Shown in pieces: positions 18,501-28,533 of a stretch of 32,511 nt of DNA. The stretch comes from Ectocarpus siliculosus. Lineage: Eukaryota > Sar > Phaeophyceae > Ectocarpales > Ectocarpaceae. The stretch covers positions 1,578,183 through 1,610,693 of the forward strand of contig FN649750.1 in the NCBI GenBank assembly GCA_000310025.1, written 5' to 3'. A program made the translations under genes and the position numbers. How positions within the stretch are numbered: position 1 is the stretch's first letter; every line of letters begins with the position of its first letter. The notes below the pieces were generated by a model, which worked only from the letters and a program-made list of their open reading frames with translations, had not been told where the DNA came from and ran no database searches.

Positions 18501-20798
18501 CCGCGCGCTTGGAACCACCCGCACCCTTCGGTTGCCGCCGCTGCCGCCGTTACGGCAGCAGCAGACGAGGTCTCGCGGGTTCGGGACAGTGCTAGCAACG
18601 GCGCGACCCCTGCCGCTTCCACCCTAGCCAACGAGACGCTCGACCAAAGCACGCCACCTCCTGTTCGATCGCGGGGTGTGTTCCACGTGTCGATCGCGCA
18701 GTGCTACGACAAGAAGTTGGAAGCCTCCCGCAAGGACTTCCGGCACCCAGACTTGGATGGCGACGCCGAGGTTGACCTTGTCCTCACCACCGCGGAGGTG
18801 CTCGAGCTTATCGAGGAAAGCGCTTCCGCAGCCGACGCCACCTTGACTTCTACGAGCCCTGCGAGCCCGGGCCGTGACGCAGCCAGCGATTACTTCCGAC
18901 GTCATTTCCCCCCCGGGGACCTTGCCGAGCCGCTCGCTCCCGGGTTTCCAGTGGGGCAGGCGGCGGTGAGCGTGGATGGGTTGTCGCTGTTCGGCGGCGT
19001 TGACGGGGAAGGGGCGGCCGGCGGGAACTCTGACGGGTACTTGGAGTATGTGTTCCGGCACGCGGCGGTCGAGCTGTTTGGAGTGGATTTGGCGGGTAGA
19101 CCGCTCGTGTACCGTGAGGGCCGGAACGCCGACTTCAGGGAGACGAGTCTAGAGGTACGGCTGGCGGTAACAAGTAAGGCTTATACAGATTTGTATCATT
19201 TTCTTCTTTATTCGATGAGGTTCGCTGGGCTGTTGGAGTCGAAAACACGTCAGCTGTGTGAGCTGTTCAAGCGTGGGAAACATCACTGATGGCAGCTTGC
19301 AGCTGATTCACACCGAGCTTTGCTTTCATCTTGCGCCACGCCTTGATGACACCATTACTATGCTCTGATGAGCCCACTCCGGAGCGCGCCTTGTACCTAC
19401 CTAGGAATCGGACGTCCAAGCGAAGGTTCCAGTCCTCTTGTGGAGCCGGTAGAAGTGCAGCGCAACCTAGAATTTCATCGTCAGACCGAGTGTGTCTTTG
19501 TGCTTTCGATATTGCCACCACCCCGTGAACATCGCTGTCTGGCCATGATTGTGCGCCGCGTAAACTGAGGCTGCATTGATTTTCTTGTCATTTTTCTGTC
19601 ACGTAAACTTGATTCCCATCCGTGGAGTTGTCTCGATTGTTCAATTCCTTCACAAAATAAAATAGAATGGGCGGTTAGTGTACATCCAAACTAGTCTGGC
19701 AACACGGAAGAACGCACATCGCAGTACAACCGCCTCTTGGGGGTCATTCGACCACAGCCTATCGCCGTCGGATAGATCTGTCTCTACCCCCCTTTACCGC
19801 TAACTATTGCTCCCTGTACTTGATACAACATCGCTTTCGCTCACGTGGGTACCACAATGGCTTGTCCATCGCCGGACTGGATGCAACCGCGCGCCCTCTC
19901 GTGCTGAAATATCGCCCGGACGAGTATGTGGCGCTCCACGAAGCATGTTCCAAAGTCACCTCAGCAACCTCTAATCTCCTGATGCTGTGCTAATTTTCGA
20001 TATCGTGTTCCAAGGTCAATGGGCAAGTGGCCCTGCGCTTCGCGTACGCCTACGGCTTCCGAAATATCCAGTCCATCCTGGCCAAGGCCAGACGTGGGAA
20101 GTGCCCCTACCACTTCGTGGAGGTGATGGCGTGCCCATCGGGGTGCGTGAACGGGGGCGGGCAGATCAAGCCCAAGAAAAAGGAGGGACCGCGCGACACT
20201 CGACTGAGAGTGGAAAGGGTGAGGGGGTTTCGAACATTCTGTTGTCGGCCGAGTACTGTGGAACTTGCAAGTACGTCAGTTTCGCATCGTTTTGAAGTAC
20301 TAGGAGATATCGAGCGTAAAGACGCAGCCGGGCTACGTATCGCGACAAAGGAACCAAAACCTGTGACATTGAATGGCTGTATGTCGACGTGGTTTCTATT
20401 CGCCTTGCCATGTTGATTTCCGTGCGGCTAGGCGCGTTCGTATCCCATTACACTTCCCCGCTCATCGCGTTGAGAGCTGAGATCCCGGGTGGTACGCGTG
20501 TCGCATATCGCTTCCCGACGCCTCCCCCATATATGACCGAGCGGTTTTGATACGAACACGAAGTATTCATCACCCCACCGCCCCGTTCGCATTTTTCCTG
20601 GACCAACCCAAGGTGTCGGAAGTCTTGAGGGAGGGACGTGTACCCCGAGGTCCTCGCGACAATCCCGTGGTCCAAGCGGTGTACTCGGAGCTGGTCGGAG
20701 GGGGCCCTGGGGAGAGCAGAGCGAGAGAGCTTCTACACACCTCATACCATAACGTCCCGAAGCTGGAGCTCTCCAACCCTCACATGTCGCCCTGGTGA
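15504..20798 (+). CDS. NAR1: Nar1/CIAO3 cytosolic iron-sulfur assembly protein (six exons)
   Basis: Nar1 is the hydrogenase-like Fe-S protein that links early and late steps of cytosolic iron-sulfur protein assembly. Exons: 15504-15692, 16547-16740 (start could be 16550), 17156-17783, 18471-19154, 20015-20218, 20613-20798; all GT...AG, together about 694 codons. The start [19 protein letters not shown] matches the family N-terminus. Cluster ligands are visible: C19, CLACSGC (about 90-96), [16 protein letters not shown] and MACPSGC. The C-terminus ends in Trp (HMSPW), as in family members where the last residues help targeting-complex recognition. The protein is longer than the animal protein (about 476 residues) because exons 3 and 4 contain low-complexity insertions rich in Gly, Arg, Ala and Ser. 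The family Met-Pro before the fourth cysteine motif is Ala-Gln here. Exon 2's acceptor is the least certain border. Confidence 0.95.
16346..16436 (+). repeat. A-tailed dispersed repeat, copy 2, in NAR1 intron 1
   Basis: Nearly identical to 4401-4472 and followed by a run of 14 A's. It lies in the first NAR1 intron, about 110 bp before exon 2, on the sense strand. Confidence 0.75.
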
Positions 20799-22343
20799 CC
20801 GTATCGATCGACCGCTTGATCGCTACCGATGGTGTCTTTCGGTTTCTCAGTCTTGCCGCTATGACGTGGTACAAAGTATGTGAGTGTGTGTAACGGCAGC
20901 GAGGAATACTTTTTCTAAAGGTTGTGGTACGGTTTTGGTGGTGCGACTAGGAGGGGCGGTTTTTCTCCATCAGCGTCCTTGGATTGTGCCGGCGTGGGTA
21001 AACAGGATTTCGGCTACGTGATACGTTGTGGTGCGCATGGTCCACGCGAACAGGCGAGCGGCGACTGGCGAGAGAGAGAGTCCACCACACTCCGCGGGTG
21101 GTTGCGCATGGCTCGCGTACGTGACTGGTGTGATGCGTGCGCTTTGTGTGTGTCAAGCTCACGCGTTTTTGTTAACTGATCTAGAAAGCCTCCGTGCCCA
21201 GGTGTTTCCATGTTTCGCAAAGACCCCGGGTTTCACCTGCGCGTATAGACAACGCGTGTGTACAGCTAAGCGAGAGGGGGGTAGCGAAGGTACCAACCAT
21301 AGAGTGGGTAAAAGAGGAGTGCTACTCTATCTGCAACGGTGTGTTGATAACTACGGGAGGGCTCACAAATATGTTTTTCTTCGCCAAATGCTGGCGCCCG
21401 TTGCCCCTGGAACAATGTCCAGGGAGTGGTTGTATCAAGATTGGCTGCTGGCTTGGATAAATGATCTGGGACACATATTCGAGAGGGCACCGCGAATCGC
21501 CGCCTCCGCCAAGTTGTCGAAAAATGAGCTTAGCATCTGCCTTGCTTAGCAATACTTACACGCTTAGCACATTACGCAGCGGCACAACACGGCTGGCTCG
21601 AGGAACTCGTTGAAAGCGGGCGTGGCCTCTGTCTCTTGACCATTGTCGTTGCCTCACAGCGTGCATTGCCTACTCCTTCTGCAAAGCCGAGGAATGAACG
21701 CTTCTGAGGGCTGGTGCATGCGTCGTGTATGCGATACACGATGCACACCTCAAATTCACGACACCGGGTCGGCCAAATGACCGTACGACGAAACATGCTC
21801 TTCTAGGTGGCTATGAAGCCCAGTCTTCTCGACCAATCCAGTTGCACCCCAACATACGCGTGAGTGGGACCTCTCTGTGTAACAGAGGATCGTGTGAAGC
21901 AACCACTGACAAGCACGAATCCGCTGCGTCTATCTGTACTGCTCGAAACGCGAAGGCATCCAGGACCTCTTCAAGGATTTTCCGATGATCGTGGACCAAA
22001 CAGAGCTACCAACTTCATCTGTTCCCATTCGTTGTACGTGCGCGACCTCTTCTACGCTTGTCCTCGGGGTCATCTGTTCTCGCCGGCCAGTCTAGTCGGT
22101 TCTACACACGTTCTGGCAAAATCATCAGACAGACGGCGTCCGACATGCGTTCTTCGCACTAGTCTGCCTGTGCTCCACCGACGGCTTTCCGCGTCCAACC
22201 CAGGACTATCTTTTCTCCGTAAGCATACGAACCCCCCGCCCTTCGCCCCCCTGGTCCACATAAAACTAGTATCGATTGCGAACAAAACACAACGTCGAAA
22301 CATTCACCATTCTCAAATTATTATCCCTTGCTTTTTTGACACC
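20799..22343. other. Intergenic region between NAR1 and the FNIP/LRR locus
   Basis: It contains the NAR1 3' end and the downstream side of the LRR gene; the two genes converge here. The longest plus-strand frame (21028-21549, 173 codons) has no recognisable domain and arises in ordinary-composition DNA, so I do not call it. No RNA gene or repeat was noticed. Confidence 0.45.
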
Positions 22344-22882
22344 CTACCCTGGGTAACGCACACCTTCGTACACCTCTCTTGTCTGGAGGGCGGCCAAAAT
22401 CGCGTAGACCAATGGATGGTTTACCCGCACGGTTGGTCGCTCAGGACCCCCAAAAGTGATCTTCAGACGAGATTTTCTCAACGCATCTTCGCCCAAGGGC
22501 TTGTTGAACGCCTGTCCCATATCCAGCTCTCGAAGAGAGGCCGGCCATGCGACTCCACTGATTACCTGGTTGAAGCAACACCCGAACTCTAGCTCCTGAA
22601 GGAACGCCGGCCAACCGACCTCGGCGATGGGCTGGTTGAAGTCGAATCCGAAATGTAGCTTTCGCAGGGACGCCGGCCACAACACTCCTACAATCGGCTG
22701 GTTGAATATATGTCCAAAAGATAACTTTTCCAGGAAGGCCGGCCAAACGGCGTCGACGATGGGCTGGTATAACAGGGTTCCAAACGCCAGGTGGTGCAGG
22801 GATGCAGGCCACACAACTCCTATTATCGGCTGGTTATAACAGTAGCTGTATTGAAGCTGCCGCAAACTTGCTGGCCACACGA

Positions 22883-22922
22883 CTCCAACAATTGGCTGGT
22901 TGCTCCAACAATTGGCTGGTTG
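22883..22922 (-). repeat. 20-bp tandem duplication inside LRR array
   Basis: CTCCAACAATTGGCTGGTTG occurs twice back to back (22883-22902, 22903-22922). A single copy would keep the 66-bp repeat register, so the extra copy is the second frame break. Confidence 0.93.
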
Positions 22923-22929
22923 AATTCGT

Positions 22930-23640
22930 ACTCGAGCTCTAGATGCTCTAAGGAGGCCGGCCACACGACTCCTACAATCGGCTGGTTGAAGTTAAATCCG
23001 AAAGATAGCCTTTGCAGGGAGGCCGGCCACATGACTCCTACAATCGGCTGGCTGAATATATCTCCGAAAGATAGCTTTTGAAGAGAGGTCGGCCACACGA
23101 CGTCGACAATGGGCTGGTCGAACAGAGTGCCAAACGTCAGGTGGTGCAGGGATGCAGGCCACAGAATTTCTATGATTGGCTGATTGAAACGGTAGCTGAG
23201 TTGAAGCTGCCGCAAACACGCTGGCCACACAACTCCAAGAATGGGCTGGTTAAAGTCGTACCCGAACTCTAGATGCTCTAAGGAGGCCGGCCACACAACT
23301 CCTACAATCGGCTGGTTAAACACATTTCCGAAAGATAGCCGTTGCAGGGATGCCGGCCACACGACTCCCACAATCGGCTGGTTGAATGTATTTCCCAAAG
23401 ATAGCTTTTTCAGGGAGGCCGGCCACACGACGTCGACAATGGGCTGGTCGAACAGGCTACCAAACACCAAGTGTTGCAGGGATGCAGGCCACACCACTTT
23501 CTATGATCGGCTGGTTAATACAGAAGCTGAGTTGAAGTTGCCGCAAACAGGCTGGCCACACGACTCCAAGAATGGGCTGGTTGAACTCGTACTCGACATC
23601 TAGGTGCTCTAAGGAGGCCGGCCACACAACTCCTCTAATC
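22930..23640 (-). repeat. Higher-order repeat of five 66-bp FNIP units (330 bp)
   Basis: Five unit types recur in the same order: EHLE, RQLQ, HHLT, QKLS, QRLS. The anchor AGATGCTCTAAGGAGGCC is found at about 22941, 23271 and (as AGGTGCTCTAAGG) 23602. The spacings are 330 and 331 bp, the extra base being the frameshifting insertion. The array therefore grew by duplication of five-unit blocks. Confidence 0.85.
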
Positions 23641-23894
23641 GGCTGGTCGAACAGCTCTCCGAAAGTCAGCTTTTGCAGGGAGGGAGGCCACCTCCACCCA
23701 GCAACGGCTTCGTTAAACCGATGGCCAAAAGCCAGAGTTTGCAGGGATACCGGCCACAGCCTCGTTTCCATCTTAGATCCGTCCAAAAAGGTGTCCCATT
23801 CCAGGCGCTTGAGCTTTCGAGGCCACACTGCCAGTTCCAGGCATGCTGCAGGCACGTGTGCTCCCGTAGATGAAGAACCTCTGACCATGCCCAT

Positions 23895-25517
23895 AGCTCG
23901 CTAGCTGCAAGCTGCAGCAGCATCTCCAAAGGAAGTGCCCATGTCAAGTGAAGAGCACGTACGACCGGCACCCTATTCGAGATGCGAACTTTCGAGCAGC
24001 TCGGCGGCGTCCGCGCTTTGCTATGAATAGGAGGCCACAAGAAGTGGGGAGTTCGATAGTCGACATTTACGTGCAACGTCGGAGTACTTTGGCATGCCGT
24101 GCAGAAGCCTAGTGATACCATCTGCAGCTCGAGCGTAGAAGCATACCAAAGCTTCTCGTCTCTCTCGGATGCCTGACTCAAGGCGATAATGAAGGCGTCC
24201 AGGCACCGGGTTTTGCCTGAGAATAGTCAAAAGCGGCGAATTCGACACAAACGACCGGGTGTGAACTCCAGCGCGGCATCTCGTTGTTCTTCGGGTAATC
24301 GCACGCTGGGTGGCATCGGGTGCGGCAATGCAGGCCAAGCAAAGATGGAAAACAAGTAGCTGCCTCAGTATGGCGGGAGACACCAATCGAAGCATCGAAA
24401 GTGTTTCAGACCTCCTATCTTGCATGGCGAGGGCAAAACAATCTTTGCAGCAACGATGTTGTCCCTGACATACTCTTTTCAACGGGTTTGGCGGCTTTGC
24501 GTGCAGCAAGTCGCGAGATGCGGATGGTACTTTTGTCTTTCGATACACAGATGGAGTGAATTTGCAATGCATCGCCGTATTCTTCCCATCTCCAACGAAA
24601 ACAAATTCGGAAAGAAATCTAAAGGTTATGCAATGTTTGACGAGTCCGGAAGCAGCCTACCGTGAGCGTATGGTGTGGGTTTTGTCCGGGGAACGTGTGC
24701 GAAAGACCCTTCTGAAACCCTGTACGAAAAAGTCTACACACGGGGCGTGTTCGTGGCTTGAAAGAAAGCTTGACGAACTCGGGCATTAACTTTTGTTGAG
24801 AAGCACGATGACCACTAGTGACCTTAACAGAACGTATTATCGTACGCACTTGGGTGTGACATTGTGTCGCAAGTACTCTCACATAATGTGCCCATGCCAT
24901 GCGTTGGTAACGTGAGAAATCATACCCCCTGGGCCGATTGTCGAACCTAGAATTCTCCACAGCAGAAACACTAGCGTTGCCAAAAATGGCGGCGATTGAA
25001 CCGTCTCGGCAAGAGCTTTCCGACAACGCATCCTTTGGATTATACATCCTCTTCGTCGTGGAGTACTCGAGCTCTGAACGGTCCGCTATGAAGCTCGATT
25101 CAGGGGGGGTGGTATCTTATGTCACCCCCAAATTAACACTTGGTATCATACAAGATATAGGTTGCAGACAGACCAACTCCTCTTACCTGCAGAACTCATG
25201 TTTATTGGCGTAGGAAGGGATTCCCAAGAAAAAACTGTGCGGTCGAAACGACTCCGTCTTAGCAGGGGACAAGCGGTTGATTGAGATGGGACCTGCGAGA
25301 GCGGGCGACAAGAGGGCACGTAGATTTAAATACGTGATGCACACCCCCCGCCCCCCTCTCCCCCCCCCCCATTTTTCAGGTGCTTAAGTGTAATGGAGCA
25401 ACTAGTGTATGGGCATTGTACGAGCGTTTCATGAGCGTTGTATGAGCGCTTATTGGATATTTTGATTTTTCTTTGGATATGGATATTTGGCGTCGTTGAG
25501 GGGTATTGACGTAGCTT
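23895..25517. other. Region between LRR locus and gag-like element, no supported gene
   Basis: Open frames on both strands (for example 24021-24572 minus, 24619-25047 minus, 24938-25213 plus) have no recognisable motif and do not extend one another. The part next to 23895 could hold 5' exons or the promoter of the LRR gene. Near 25348-25372 there is a C-rich run followed by TTTTTCAGG, which is acceptor-like but isolated. Confidence 0.4.
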
Positions 25518-25697
25518 GAAGGAAGATCAAAATCCCAGCCCCGCTCCCTCAGTCTCCGAGTGGGCGCTGAGCGGACCTGGTCTAAGAAGGCTAAAACAAG
25601 AGATCAAACAACAACTATTATAACTGCTGTGAGTACCCGAAGCCAGGAGCAACGAACTTGCTCTTCCCTCTTTTATTTCTCTGTTCCTCCATAACAT
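25518..25697 (+). repeat. Left terminal direct repeat (LTR-like)
   Basis: Runs from GAAGGAAGATCA to CCATAACAT. It differs from the right copy by a few substitutions, a 5-bp insertion (near CAACTATTATAACTG) and a 2-bp gap in the CTC/CCC run near the end. Identity is roughly 95 percent by eye. Confidence 0.85.
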
Positions 25698-27053
25698 TGT
25701 TGCGTCGTCTGGCATTTGGACACCGGTCCTTCGCTTCGGTGCTCATCGTTCGAGTGAATGTCTCGCATTTTAGTCCTCTCGATTTTTTTAGTTACCTGGT
25801 TTTAGAGAGGACATGGTTTTGCTCTCTCTGACTCACTCGATGGGGCACTTTTTGTTTTGACGTGGGCGTTTGCTCCAATCGTGTGCGCGACGGGCGTTTG
25901 CTACGGTCGTGTGCGCGACGGGCGTACAGGCCCCATGCGCGAGGGCTTCCCCTCGCATGTGGCTTTGTGTTCACCAAGGGGCGGCTTGGTGGACGTTGGC
26001 CCTTCTTTCTTCATTTGCTCGGCAACCATGCTCGCGTAGGATTGCTCTCCATCCATGAATGCTTCGACCTTGTGCATGACGTGCATGTTACAAAAGACAT
26101 GCCCCTTTGCTCCCAAGACGACACCTTTCTGCCTGCTGTCGGGGGAAAGCCTTACGCTTCTCACGCGCTTGGCTACCCCTCCGCGTGGCCTGAATGGCCG
26201 CTTTGCTGGCATGACTTGCTGCCGTCTGGTTGTAGTGGGTTGCGCTCGTTTGCACGATCGTTCACAGGGATCGCAGAACGTTCACAGGGATCGCAGAAAT
26301 CCGCGATAATGGTGCCGTTTTCGAGCATTTCGATCGGGGGCTTGTCTACACCGATTTGTGGCCGGAGGACATTCTGCCGGCACCGGTTTCGGACCGTGTG
26401 TTACGTCTGCTGAACCGCGGTTTTGTCAAGGCCGGTCGATCGAAGAGAAGGCCGCGCGATCGAAGAGAAGGCCGCGCACGGCCACTTTGTCGGGCGAAAA
26501 AATGCGAGTATTTCAGATGGATCCAACCTAAGGGGGGAGGAGTCTGAAATTGGTGTTTATTGGAGTTGATGAGAAGTGAGCATTTATTATTATGTGCCAA
26601 AGAGGATGTCTGCGTGCGTATAGAAGAGGAGGCATGCGCACCGAGAGAAGGCAGCTGCTCGCAGGACATTCCGTTTGCGCCCGATCACGTTGAAGCATCA
26701 TCAGTGCTGGAGCACAGGGACTGCTAAACGTACGAGTGGACAACACTGCCAGCTACTACCTGTTAAGCATTCGCCTCCACGATTTTTTCTTTGTAGATTC
26801 TATTTTGTTTTTCTGCTGCATCGTGCATTTGGTGTTTTCAAGATCAGCTCATACCTTTTGCCCTCGCCGCTTTGAAGAGTTTGGATGGCAAGGGCTGGCA
26901 CTCTCTCCACGATTGGGTCTCGACCAGTCACTCGATCAGTGACTCGCCCGCTGATGATGCTGTATTGCAGTTCTCTTTTCCTGTATTGCGGATGATGCCG
27001 CTGCTGTTCTGTCGTCTGTTTTTCTCCCTGGGGACAACACACATGTGTCACCC
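25698..27053 (+). other. Leader region of the gag-like element, with short tandem duplications
   Basis: It contains several two-copy tandem duplications: about 25865-25925 (GGGCGTTTGCT ... TGTGCGCGAC), 26265-26300 (GTTCACAGGGATCGCAGAA) and 26435-26480 (GATCGAAGAGAAGGCCGCGC). A plus frame ending at 26547 reads HFDRGLVYTDLWPEDILP and later CRAKKCEYFRWIQP; the last part resembles the end of a GRF-type zinc finger but lacks a convincing first half. No full gene is supported. Confidence 0.4.
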
Positions 27054-28072
27054 ATGGCAACACAGGGTGCACGCATGTCGGTTGACCTCGACACCACCGC
27101 AGATCCCGCTGCGATGGCGAAACTGCAGGAAGACCTTCAGACTGACACGCCTGTCAGCTCGGTGACGGCAGGAGAGCAGGGGAGCTCTCCTGCTGTAGGC
27201 ACGCTCCCGGCGTCGGGGGAGACAAATGATGGTGGTGGCACGCACACCTACTTTGTCTCCTCCCGCTGGGGGTCAACTCGGAACACCGGGGACGAGTAAT
27301 GCGGTGTCGCCAGGCGCCAGTGAGGGTACTGGCTCCGGCGGCATCTCCCGTCAGCTTGTTGCCGTCTCTCAGGAGACCGCTGCTGTGGCTGTCCCTCGGC
27401 TCTCAACCGCTGAGCTCGAGGCACGCGTGCGTCTCGCCGAGAGACTGATCAGCATGCAGAAAGCACGCGACCACCATGCTCGTCTTGAACAGGCAATCGC
27501 CTTGGCAGAGGCGGCTGCGCGTGAAAGAGCGGAGCGTCTGCGTAAGGCTCGTGAAGAAGAGGAACGGCTGGAGGCTCAGCGTTACAGCGCTCCGTTGGCA
27601 GAAGACGCGGAGGCACAGCGTTAGCACACGGCATGGATGGCATCTGCTCCTGGGACGGCCCGTGATCTCGTAAGGCAGTTGGCACGCTTGCAAGCCGCAG
27701 AAAATTTCCCGGAACTTTCTGTGGTTGATCACGCGTCTGACGTTACCGTTGCAGTTCCTGCTGCTGCCGCCCCTGCCCCTGTTGCTGCTGTAGCAGTTTC
27801 TCTTGCAGCTGCCGTTGCTCCTGCTGCAGCTACCGCTGCTGCTGATCTTGCTGCGGCTTTTGCCGCTGTGACCTCTGCTGTAGCATCCGCGCCTGTTGTT
27901 GCTGCTGCACCTGTCGCCGCTTCTGTTGCGACAGGTGTAGCTGCTGTGCCGTCTGTTGTTACTGCTGCACCTGTTGCCGCTTCTGTGGCGACTGGTGTAG
28001 CTGACGCGTCTGCTGTTGCGAATGCTGCATCTGTTGCCGCGCCTGTTGCGACTGGTGTAGATGCTACGCCTG

Positions 28073-28103
<31 letters not shown>

Positions 28104-28413
28104 AGTAGCCTCTGCTGCTGTGGCTACGGCCGATACGACTGGTTTTGACAGTGATGCTGCCGCGGTTGTGACCAACACCATGCCTGTTGAAGAGGGAGAC
28201 ACGGAGACTCGTAGTCGGAGTTCCTCCGTGATTACTACCATCTCGGCCGGTGGACCAGTGGGACACGTCAGGAAACGGCGCAAATCTCGCAAAACCTCGT
28301 CCAGCTCGTCCTCTTCGGGCACCTCTTCGTCGAGCTCGTCTTCTTCGTCTTCATCGTCTTCTGGTGCAGGTGATTTCGAGTCTAGTTCTCTCGACAGTAG
28401 ACTTCTAGTCTAG
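27054..28413 (+). pseudogene. Gag-like protein, decayed (frameshift and in-frame stop)
   Basis: The first frame starts at ATG 27054 (or 27045) and shifts near 27226-27295 into a second frame. That frame carries a predicted coiled coil (LSTAELEARVRLAERLISMQ and the Arg/Glu-rich stretch after it), is interrupted by TAG at 27622-27624, and resumes in the same frame at ATG 27637. The later part has an Ala/Val-rich tandem repeat (20-residue unit, about 27906-28085), a Lys/Arg patch (RKRRKSRK) and a Ser-rich acidic end. Coiled coil plus low complexity fits a structural gag-like protein, but no conserved domain is recognised. Confidence 0.55.
27906..28085 (+). repeat. 60-bp coding tandem repeat, 3 copies
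   Basis: The translated unit APVAASVATGVAAVPSVVTA recurs three times with substitutions. Underlying DNA is GCT/GTT-rich, and a pure GCT run follows at about 28075-28103. Confidence 0.8.
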
Positions 28414-28533
28414 GTCTCAACATTGACGGATTAATCGAGTTCGTCAACACCAGCATTTTTGTGTCTTCAGAAGCTAAGGATGTTGGCCTTGCGCTAGTGT
28501 ACAGAATCTCGGTCGATCTCGTTTCTCAGCGTC

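Larger units (their letters stand above)
22344..23894 (-). pseudogene. FNIP/LRR-repeat protein gene, frame broken twice
   Basis: The minus strand encodes about 19-20 consecutive 22-residue repeats of the form WPASLQRLSFG..FNQPIVGVV, fitting the FNIP class of leucine-rich repeats (solenoid, probably protein-binding; no specific function known). The first ATG after an upstream stop is 23894 and the stop is at 22344-22346. The N-terminal part (VPAACLELAVWPRKLKRLEW) and C-terminal cap (RKSRLKITFGG to YEGVRYPG) are non-repeat. Repeats are read in three segments: 23894 to about 23490, about 23490 to 22920, about 22920 to 22344. A 1-bp insertion near 23487-23500 causes the first shift and a 20-bp tandem duplication at 22883-22922 the second. 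No signal peptide or membrane segment is evident. Splicing around the breaks or a sequence error is possible; additional 5' exons cannot be excluded. Confidence 0.8.

Noticed and set aside
21028-21549. 173-codon plus-strand frame
   Set aside because: No recognisable domain, no similar neighbour and no splice-linked extension; plausible by chance at this base composition.
25698-25830. Primer-binding site next to the left direct repeat
   Set aside because: No stretch complementary to a usual tRNA 3' end could be recognised, so an LTR mechanism is not proven.
25901-26212. 103-codon minus frame with HVFCNMHVMHKVEAF
   Set aside because: Composition looks somewhat coding-like, but no domain is recognised and it lies in a leader with competing frames; not enough to call.
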